Shown: piece by piece, positions 23,693 through 29,239 of the stretch
How positions within the stretch are numbered: position 1 is the stretch's first letter
Layout: each line of letters opens with the position of its first letter
Assembly (NCBI GenBank): GCA_937901905.1
Contig: CALDIF010000048.1
Coordinates: 1 to 29,239 of the forward strand
Length of the DNA: 29,239 nt
Reading direction: 5' to 3'
Origin: an uncultured Porphyromonadaceae bacterium
GTDB lineage: Bacteria; Bacteroidota; Bacteroidia; Bacteroidales; Muribaculaceae
Notes under the pieces: generated by a model
The model's input: only the letters and a program-made list of their open reading frames with translations
Told to the model about the DNA's origin: nothing
Database searches by the model: none
Translations under genes and position numbers: made by a program

Positions 23693-24351
23693 TGTTGTTT
23701 GGGTAATTTTGACATGTGATTAATTTCAACCTCGTTGCCGTTACCATCGTCTACATAGTGTATCTTGATGATAGCCATGTCGCGCAAGAAGTCGATGGCA
23801 CCGATGCTCACGTTTTCTATCTTAAGCCCGGTGCGTTGCTCAAGGTCGGCAATCAATTCGGCGCGTCGTTCGGGCACGATTAACTCAATGCGGTCATACT
23901 GTACCAGTTTGGTGTGCTCCACGCCCAAGTGCCATTCACACAACGCAATACACACGACAACAAGCAGGTTGGTGACGAGCAACTCGGTGATGGAGAGCGA
24001 GTTCGCGATAGCGTTTACAACAGCGAGGGCGACAAGCACAAACAGGTAAGTCATCTCACGCACGGGCATCGCATCGGTGCGGTAACGCATTATCGAGAAG
24101 ATGCCGAACAAACCTATACCGATGCCGATGCTCGTCTTGGTCTTCATGTCCTCGAGAACGAAAATCATGAAGAACACGATGAAGAAAATGGCAACGCTCG
24201 ACAGCATGAACGTGAAGTAAAAGTCACGACGAGTGCTCTTGCGGAAGTATAGGCGATCAACAATGAACCATGCGAACAAGGTGCTCACGATAAACCGGAG
24301 CAACATCTCGATAAAGTCGTAACCGATGTCAAATCTCAATAATGAATTCAT
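23671..24351 (-). CDS. DUF4956 inner-membrane protein
   Basis: 226 aa. Four or more membrane helices in residues about 10-145 (FIEMLLRFIVSTLFAWFIVD, FTFMLSSVAIFFIVFFMIFV, MTYLFVLVALAVVNAIANS, ITELLVTNLLVVVCIALCEW). The DUF4956 signature SIGIGIGLFGIFSIMRYRTD falls in the middle. A soluble C-terminal domain follows (RIELIVPERRAELIADLEQR). DUF4956 genes accompany VTC-domain polyphosphate polymerase genes in many bacteria, so it may carry or export the polymer, but that is not proven. It lies 110 bp after the VTC gene; no promoter is evident in that gap. Confidence 0.85.
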   Translation of the reverse strand: MNSLLRFDIGYDFIEMLLRFIVSTLFAWFIVDRLYFRKSTRRDFYFTFMLSSVAIFFIVFFMIFVLEDMKTKTSIGIGIGLFGIFSIMRYRTDAMPVREMTYLFVLVALAVVNAIANSLSITELLVTNLLVVVCIALCEWHLGVEHTKLVQYDRIELIVPERRAELIADLEQRTGLKIENVSIGAIDFLRDMAIIKIHYVDDGNGNEVEINHMSKLPKQQWETTDD

Positions 24352-24461
24352 AAAACTTGGTTGCCCGTTGGGGGCGAGGTTGTTAATTGTTTATCTTATT
24401 ACGCCACATTGACACTGCCGATGTTCACTCAACGGTCGTGGCTGTGGTTTACCAATCGTTG

Positions 24462-25253
24462 TTAACAAGAGAGCAGTCGCGCCACATAGCGCAATCGCTC
24501 TTTAAACCTGCCTTGAGGCAGCGACTCGCGTGTGGTGGTCAGGGCGGTGCCCATGCAGTACTTGCTGAAGCCGTGTGGCATGATGCGCAGTTGCCTGAGC
24601 AAATGCAGTATTGGCGACGGTTTGAGCCCGTCGCGCTTGAGTTCGATGATTACCAGTCCGTTGAGGTCATGCGTTCCACCGGTGAGCAAGTTGTTGAAGC
24701 GCAACGCGCGGTCAATGGTGAGACGCTCGGTCATCGCTGTGTTTACTAATGTTATACGGTCAAATTCATTGGTCAGGTGACCGATAAGCACGTCGGGCGA
24801 ATATTGCAGGCGTTGTCTGACAAATGCCACATTGTCCGCTATCAGGTCGTGGCGCGACGGCTCGTCATCGGCTGTAATGGCTGTGGTGTGGTCAACGGCT
24901 ACACGCTTCTTGCGAGTGCGACCGTGGTTGTTCTTGGTTTTCACTTCAAGGAAACTCAAGCCCGAGTCCATGTAGTGACGTATGCGCAATTTTTGACGAT
25001 TTGTATGCCCGTGGAGGTGGGTGAGATACATGTCGTGGTGGGTCGTGTCGTAGTACAGTGTGCTATAGTGACCGTAGCGCAAACCGTTGATTTCTTGAAC
25101 ATAGTAGAGCTCGCTCGCCAATTGTATCAGTTGTAGCAAGCGTGCCTCGGTTGTGACAAACTTGGTGTCGGTGCGGTTCATTAACTTCACCGCACCCATC
25201 TCATCAAGCGTGATGGGACGCATCAAGTGTAATATGTCGTCAAGCGAGGTCAT
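24462..25253 (-). CDS. VTC-domain polyphosphate polymerase
   Basis: 263 aa from the ATG at 25253; a longer in-frame start adds 26 unlikely residues. The tunnel residues known from yeast Vtc4 have clear counterparts: Lys31 (NRTDTKFV), Arg86/Lys88/Arg90/Arg92 (NRQKLRIRHY), Glu103-Lys105 (FLEVKTK), Arg166 (NEFDRITL), Arg182 (TIDRALRF), Glu204-Lys206 (IIELKRDG) and Lys231 (FSKYCMG). VTC domains make polyphosphate from ATP using a metal ion, in the cytoplasm. In this genome it heads a cluster with DUF4956, DUF2490, a Cthe_2159-like lipoprotein and a histidine kinase. CotH, a frequent partner, is absent. Confidence 0.88.
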   Translation of the reverse strand: MTSLDDILHLMRPITLDEMGAVKLMNRTDTKFVTTEARLLQLIQLASELYYVQEINGLRYGHYSTLYYDTTHHDMYLTHLHGHTNRQKLRIRHYMDSGLSFLEVKTKNNHGRTRKKRVAVDHTTAITADDEPSRHDLIADNVAFVRQRLQYSPDVLIGHLTNEFDRITLVNTAMTERLTIDRALRFNNLLTGGTHDLNGLVIIELKRDGLKPSPILHLLRQLRIMPHGFSKYCMGTALTTTRESLPQGRFKERLRYVARLLSC

Positions 25254-25298
25254 CAGGATTATTAAAACATTTAACGTCGGTGTTCCTGTGTTAAACGC

Positions 25299-25332
25299 GG
25301 CGCAAGGTGATATATTTTGAATACCTTGCACC
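25299..25332 (-). terminator. Terminator-like hairpin between the small dockerin gene and VTC
   Basis: GGTGCAAGGT (25332-25323) pairs with ACCTTGCGCC (25308-25299), 10 bp with one U-G, around a 14-nt A/T-rich loop. It is followed on the minus strand by GCGTTTAAC, a poor U-tract. It lies 38 bp past the stop at 25371. Confidence 0.5.
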
Positions 25333-25370
25333 GCTTATAACTAATTAACAAGAAATCGAGGGCAGTGATT

Positions 25371-25787
25371 TTATGACGCGTTTGCCAAGATGTAATTGAG
25401 TATAGCATTAACGTCGGCTACGTTGACCGCTCCGTCGTTGTTGACATCGGCTTGCGACTCATACTCCTCGTTGAGAACAAGATCGAGCACGTAGTTCACG
25501 TCGGCCACGTTGACATTGCCATCGCGGTTGACATCGTATATGGAGTACTCGGGGTCAGTCCCCTCGGTGCTGAACTGCATTGAGGCAAGCCCGTCAAGGG
25601 CAATGCTCAACGAACCGCCGTCGGACGTTGCCTTGGCGTATCCGTTGGCGAAGGTTATTTTAAGCCCCGTCGTGCTGATTGTTTGTGTAGTGCCGTCGCT
25701 ACCGGTAAACTGCATATATCCGTAGTCATCGGCAGTGGCACTGATGCCGACAGTCAACACAATCAATATCAATAATAAGTGTCTCAT
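25371..25787 (-). CDS. Small secreted protein with C-terminal dockerin-like module
   Basis: 138 aa from the ATG at 25787, where MRHLLLILIVLTVGISATA is a proper signal peptide. Residues about 21-80 form a short beta domain (YGYMQFTGSDGTTQTISTTG, LKITFANGYAKATSDGGSLS). Residues about 84-136 are the dockerin-like pair DVNRDGNVNVADVN and DVNNDGAVNVADVN, followed by ILNYILANAS. The tail is nearly the same as that of the 15030-16496 protein (NYILATS). It is the simplest example of this architecture in the window. Function unknown; perhaps retained at the surface or in complexes through calcium-dependent binding. Confidence 0.75.
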   Translation of the reverse strand: MRHLLLILIVLTVGISATADDYGYMQFTGSDGTTQTISTTGLKITFANGYAKATSDGGSLSIALDGLASMQFSTEGTDPEYSIYDVNRDGNVNVADVNYVLDLVLNEEYESQADVNNDGAVNVADVNAILNYILANAS

Positions 25788-25813
25788 TGTCTCGTAATTT
25801 AACCGATTTCTCG

Positions 25814-25846
25814 CAAATGTAACGATTTTCTCGCCAATGGTACAAA
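25814..25846 (-). promoter_or_regulatory. Promoter of the small dockerin gene
   Basis: On the minus strand TTTG (25843-25846), a 21-nt spacer and TACATTTG (25814-25821) lie just behind the lepB stop at 25887, so the small gene need not depend on lepB transcription. Confidence 0.6.
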
Positions 25847-25886
25847 TTATTTTCAACAAATAAGGTGTTTTTCGCCACAAGGCACG

Positions 25887-27515
25887 TTATTGCTCCAGTG
25901 TGTCGGGGTTAGGCGTGATGAACACGCGATCCCAACGCAAGCCACCGTGGTTCATCGGTTTGTCTTTGTCGAACGACACCAGCACCACCATGGGTGTGCC
26001 GACGATGTGATCCTCGGGTACGAAACCCCAATAGCGAGAGTCGAGCGAGTTGTCGCGATTGTCCCCCATCATCCAATAATAGTTCATCTTGAAGGTGTAG
26101 GAGGTCACTCGTTCACCGTTAATGAGGATAGAGCCGTCGCCGGTTCGCTCGAGCGTGTTACCCTCGTAGGCGCGTATGCATCGTTCGTACAACGGTAGCG
26201 TTGTTTCATCAAGGCTGACGGTCATGCCGCGTTTGGGTATGGTGACGGGTCCGTAGTCAAGGTGAGTCCACCCGTAGTTGTAGCCGATGGGGTAGGTGAG
26301 TAACATGTCGCCTTCGCCGGCGCGGGCACGTTGAACACCGGTCACCACGGGTAATGACTTGAGTTGTTCAACCATAGTCGAGGTGAGTGGCATCAGGTAA
26401 CCGCCCTCGGCGGCATGGCGGTCATCAATAGCGATGCCCATTCGGTCGAACGTGGCATCATCAATGGCAGCGGTCGTTTCCACATAGTACATGTACTGCA
26501 CGTTGGCGGGCTCGGTGATTGCGCGCCCGTCAATGACCACAGTACCGTCAAGAACGCTGAGACTCTCGCCCGGCAGACCGACACAGCGCTTGACATAGTT
26601 GTCGCGGCGGTCAACGGGGCGTGTGATGACTTTGCCGAACTCGCCCTCGTGAGCGGCTAAATATTCGCGTCCGGCTTGTTTGATTGTTTCCAACGGCGCG
26701 TTGTCGGGGTCAACCACAGTGTGTAGACCCGCCTCGTAGCAAAGCGTGTAGTAGTCGGGGTTTGGACAGTTTACCGCCACCGTGTCCCCACTGGGCACGT
26801 TGAACACCACGATGTCGCCACGGCGAATGTCGCGCATGCCCTTCAAGCGGTGATAAGACAGTTGTGGAAACTCAATGTAACTCTTGCAATTCAGCCACGG
26901 TAGTGTGTTTTGTGCCAATGGGAAGTGCAACGGTGTTTGGGGAACGCGTGGCCCGTAAACCATCTTGTTGACCCACAAGAAGTCGCCCGTGAGTAGCGTT
27001 TTCTCGAGCGATGAAGACGGTATCTGGTAATTCTGTCCGACAAATAAGAACAGGAAATATACCAATACGAGAGCGTACACAATGGCATCAACCCAGCCCA
27101 TGACGGTGCGCACGGCAGTGTTTTTCACGCCACGCCACCATGTCCAGGGAATAAACTGGGTGAGATAAATGTCGGCAAGCAAGAACCATGCCGGCAACAC
27201 CCACGGGTTGCCCAACCACACGACCCATGCGAAGAACAAGGCACTCACTATGCCGAACCGCACCCACCTTGTCGCTTTGACGCGACGTAAACGCTCCTTG
27301 AGCGAGCCTGTCTGTGGGTCGTAAGCAGGCTCGGCAGAGTTGGTGTCGGCTGTATCACCGGACTCCCACCCGAATGCTGCTACTAAAGCAATGATGAGGG
27401 GTAACAGTAATTGCCATGACAAACTGTTGTTGTGGATATCGTGGTTAAGCACAAGGGCTGTAATAATTGCAATTACAGCGACAGCAACCCATTTGATGAC
27501 TTTTTTCTTGTTCAT
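25887..27515 (-). CDS. lepB: Signal peptidase I
   Basis: 542 aa, long for the family but common in Bacteroidota. Several N-terminal membrane helices (residues about 7-23, 34-49, 85-101, 107-125, 138-160) precede the S26 catalytic domain. Catalytic Ser169 lies in QIPSSSLEKTLLTGD and Lys309 in RRDNYVKRCVGLPGE; the conserved late box GDNRDNSLDSRYWGFV is intact. It removes signal peptides from proteins such as the secreted ones in this window, on the outer face of the inner membrane. Insertions between and after the catalytic boxes (about residues 240-300 and 340-430) account for the extra length. Confidence 0.93.
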   Translation of the reverse strand: MNKKKVIKWVAVAVIAIITALVLNHDIHNNSLSWQLLLPLIIALVAAFGWESGDTADTNSAEPAYDPQTGSLKERLRRVKATRWVRFGIVSALFFAWVVWLGNPWVLPAWFLLADIYLTQFIPWTWWRGVKNTAVRTVMGWVDAIVYALVLVYFLFLFVGQNYQIPSSSLEKTLLTGDFLWVNKMVYGPRVPQTPLHFPLAQNTLPWLNCKSYIEFPQLSYHRLKGMRDIRRGDIVVFNVPSGDTVAVNCPNPDYYTLCYEAGLHTVVDPDNAPLETIKQAGREYLAAHEGEFGKVITRPVDRRDNYVKRCVGLPGESLSVLDGTVVIDGRAITEPANVQYMYYVETTAAIDDATFDRMGIAIDDRHAAEGGYLMPLTSTMVEQLKSLPVVTGVQRARAGEGDMLLTYPIGYNYGWTHLDYGPVTIPKRGMTVSLDETTLPLYERCIRAYEGNTLERTGDGSILINGERVTSYTFKMNYYWMMGDNRDNSLDSRYWGFVPEDHIVGTPMVVLVSFDKDKPMNHGGLRWDRVFITPNPDTLEQ

Positions 27516-27583
27516 AGTTCCGGTTCGAAAGTTATTAATTGTCGACCCTGGTGAAAGCGTATAATATTTTGTGAAACAGGTGG

Positions 27584-28489
27584 TTACAAGCAGGAGGCCA
27601 CGCGGGCTGCAAGGCGTGCGTTGTTGAGTACCAACTGTATGTTCGCCTCAAGACTGTTGCCACCGGTGATGTCTTTTATCTCGGCAAGCAAGAACGGTGT
27701 GGTTTCCTTACCCTTGATGCCCAATTCTATACTGCGAGCCACGGCTCGGTCAATGGCATTGTTGATGTAGTCGGCATCAAGCGAGTATTGTTCGGGAATT
27801 GGATTTGTCACGAGCATGCCTCCGTTGAGCCCCATCTCCAATTTGGCGCGGAACGCGGCTGCGAGGTCTTCGGGGGTGTCGATGCGGTAGTCTACCTTGA
27901 AACCGCTGCGTCGTGTGTAGAACGCCGGCAGTTCGTCGGTTCCGTAGCCAATCACGGGAACGCCCTTTGTCTCGAGGTACTCCAAGGTCAATCCGAGGTC
28001 AAGTATAGATTTGGCACCGGCGCAAATCACCATTACCGGCGTCTGTGCCAACTCTTCAAGGTCAGCCGAGATGTCCATTGTGGTTTCGGCACCACGATGC
28101 ACACCACCTATGCCACCGGTGGCAAAAACCTTGATGCCTGCCATCGCGGCAATGATCATCGTTGTTGTCACTGTGGTGGCTCCGTCGTTGCCGCGTGCCA
28201 CAATCACAGGCAGGTCGCGGCGCGAAGCCTTTGTCACGGCTGTGCCTTTGCGACCGAGGTATTCAATCTCGTCGGCAGTACAACCGGCCTTGAGTTTGCC
28301 ACCGATGACGGCTATTGTCGCCGGGATGGCTCCATTGTCGCGTATGGTCTGTTCCACGGCAAGGGCAGTTTGAACATTTTGCGGATAGGGCATGCCGTGT
28401 GAGATGATAGTCGACTCAAGGGCAACTACCGGTTTGCCGGCTTCGAGAGCGGCTTTCACTTCGGGGGAAATATCAAGATAGCGGTTCAT
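27584..28489 (-). CDS. psuG: Pseudouridine-5'-phosphate glycosidase
   Basis: 301 aa from the ATG at 28489 (MNRYLDISPEV, matching the family start); an ATG at 28510 adds seven residues. The family signature PVVALESTIISHGMPYPQN contains catalytic Glu25, and Lys87 in KGTAVTKASRRDLP is the Schiff-base lysine. FATGGIGGVHRGAETTMDIS and PVMVICAGAKSILDLGLTLE are also conserved. It splits pseudouridine 5'-phosphate reversibly into uracil and ribose 5-phosphate, for salvage of pseudouridine from RNA turnover. The partner kinase psuK is not adjacent here. No clear promoter is seen in the 225 bp upstream. Confidence 0.93.
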   Translation of the reverse strand: MNRYLDISPEVKAALEAGKPVVALESTIISHGMPYPQNVQTALAVEQTIRDNGAIPATIAVIGGKLKAGCTADEIEYLGRKGTAVTKASRRDLPVIVARGNDGATTVTTTMIIAAMAGIKVFATGGIGGVHRGAETTMDISADLEELAQTPVMVICAGAKSILDLGLTLEYLETKGVPVIGYGTDELPAFYTRRSGFKVDYRIDTPEDLAAAFRAKLEMGLNGGMLVTNPIPEQYSLDADYINNAIDRAVARSIELGIKGKETTPFLLAEIKDITGGNSLEANIQLVLNNARLAARVASCL

Positions 28490-28703
28490 TGTTTTATCGT
28501 TATGCCCCATGGGGCCGGTTAGTTAGTCGTTATTATAGTTGATGCTCCGAACCTGAAGTTCGAGGAGTAAAGGCGTGATTGAGAGGGCACGTCGATTAAA
28601 TGTGATGCCCGAACACGATGTCCGGCGTTATATGCTCACTAAATGTTCAAAACGCCACCGTCGTTTGTGAAGTTGTACCTTCAACAGTTAATATAAACAA
28701 ACA

Positions 28704-28735
28704 AGAGGGCCGTGCATCGTGATGCATGACCGCTC
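28704..28735 (-). terminator. Terminator-like hairpin after tRNA-Glu
   Basis: On the minus strand GAGCGG...TGCATC-AC-GATGCA...CCCTCT forms an imperfect stem directly after the tRNA CCA, followed by TGTTTGTTT. It should end the tRNA-Glu - rpsT - tRNA-Glu transcript. Confidence 0.6.
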
Positions 28736-28810
28736 TGGTAGCGCATAGCAGAATCGAACTGCTCTTTCGAGAATGAAAATCTCGCGTCCTAACCGATAGA
28801 CGAATGCGCC
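28736..28810 (-). tRNA. tRNA-Glu (anticodon UUC)
   Basis: 75 nt including an encoded CCA (28736-28738). Acceptor stem GGCGCAT/ATGCGCT (first pair G-U), anticodon stem CGAGA/TCTCG around the loop TTTTCAT gives anticodon TTC, and the T arm GAGCAGTTCGATTCTGCT has the TTCGATT loop. It lies 73 bp after rpsT in the same direction. The second copy at the window end lacks an encoded CCA. Confidence 0.95.
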
Positions 28811-28883
28811 GACCTCACTGCGCAGCCCACACCTCGGGTTGACGGCAGCGTGTATGGTGCGCGTGGCTCGCGAGCCTCGCTTC

Positions 28884-29144
28884 TCAAGCAGCACTCAACT
28901 TGTTGATCAAGCGAGCCAACTTGGATTTGAGGTTAGCAGCCTTATTCTTGGAGATCACGCCACGACCGGCGAGTTTGTCCAACATGGCGGTCACCTTCTT
29001 GAAGTTCTCGGCAGCAGCGGCAGCATCGGTCATCTTGCGCAAGTCACGCACAGCGTTGCGCATGGTCTTGGCGTAGTAACGATTGCGAAGGCGACGTGCC
29101 TCGGACTGACGAATTCTCTTTTTTGCTGACTTGTGATTTGCCAT
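28884..29144 (-). CDS. rpsT: 30S ribosomal protein S20
   Basis: 86 aa, the normal length. MANHKSAKKRIRQSEARRLR is the classic S20 N-terminus and the rest is basic and helical (NRYYAKTMRNAVRDLRKM, NKAANLKSKLARLINKL). It binds 16S rRNA early in 30S assembly. The gene lies between two tRNA-Glu genes on the same strand, 41 bp after the upstream one and 73 bp before the downstream one, with no separate promoter visible. Co-transcription with the tRNAs is likely. Confidence 0.96.
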   Translation of the reverse strand: MANHKSAKKRIRQSEARRLRNRYYAKTMRNAVRDLRKMTDAAAAAENFKKVTAMLDKLAGRGVISKNKAANLKSKLARLINKLSAA

Positions 29145-29185
29145 TTCTAATTTGTTGTTTCTTGTTGTTTTATTGTTAGTTATTG

Positions 29186-29239
29186 TAGCGCATAGCAGAA
29201 TCGAACTGCTCTTTCGAGAATGAAAATCTCGCGTCCTAA
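29186..29239 (-). tRNA. tRNA-Glu (UUC), second copy, 5' end cut by the window end
   Basis: 54 nt identical to the 3' part of the tRNA-Glu at 28736-28810, from the discriminator base through the T arm and anticodon arm to the D-arm region. The 5' acceptor strand lies outside the window. The base triplet after the discriminator is CAA rather than CCA, so the CCA must be added by enzyme, unlike the first copy. Confidence 0.9.

Noticed and set aside
24387..24749. 120-residue plus-strand ORF
   Set aside because: It is antisense to the VTC gene, whose catalytic residues and length are clear.
25254..25331. 26-residue N-terminal extension of the VTC protein
   Set aside because: It runs through the terminator hairpin of the previous gene and has no similarity to VTC domains; the ATG at 25253 fits better.

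Overview
The window looks like a contig from a gut-type Bacteroidota (Bacteroidales, perhaps Muribaculaceae-like). The evidence is Bacteroidota promoters (TTTG, about 19 nt, TAnnTTTG) in front of many genes, a BtuB/BtuG-type cobalamin locus, DUF4465, DUF4956 and DUF2490 proteins, secreted proteins ending in dockerin-like repeats, and a long LepB. Genus cannot be fixed from the sequence alone. Most genes are on the minus strand.

Left edge (1-993): a Bacteroidales TPR protein starts at 993 with a good promoter, but from about 525 leftwards the DNA becomes GC-rich and reads as pieces of unrelated, Firmicutes-like proteins, including a LivJ-like fragment on the opposite strand. This is probably a chimeric contig end. 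Cobalamin locus (1135-7600, minus): a cobalamin riboswitch precedes a DUF4465 secreted protein. After a hairpin terminator and a new promoter comes a tightly coupled surface protein - BtuB - BtuG operon.

7711-11776 (minus): a Tat-exported dipeptide epimerase, an SH3b-NlpC/P60 peptidase and a transglutaminase-like protein, all predicted to be exported and probably handling murein peptides. A GH13 lipoprotein follows (11940-13280). Upstream of it lies a gene-poor AT-rich stretch (13281-14214) with a self-contained small-RNA unit (promoter, a possible 14-15-codon ORF, strong terminator) and a run of helically phased T-tracts. The SIMPL protein gene (plus) and a dockerin-tailed beta-rich secreted protein (minus) converge on a 23-bp perfect hairpin.

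16964-20650 (plus): ftsL and a PASTA-containing ftsI, without their usual dcw neighbours, followed by a BASS-family transporter whose end overlaps the convergent histidine kinase gene. 20617-25253 (minus): a VTC-type polyphosphate polymerase, DUF4956 membrane protein, DUF2490 beta-barrel, Cthe_2159-like lipoprotein and LytS-type histidine kinase. The last four are coupled by overlaps or gaps of a few bases. This is the best candidate for an undescribed system: a possible cell-envelope polyphosphate module.

25371-29239 (minus): a small dockerin-tailed secreted protein, signal peptidase I, pseudouridine-5'-phosphate glycosidase, and a tRNA-Glu - rpsT - tRNA-Glu unit. The second tRNA is cut by the window end, where the last 55 bases exactly repeat the first tRNA copy, as expected for an assembly-graph break.
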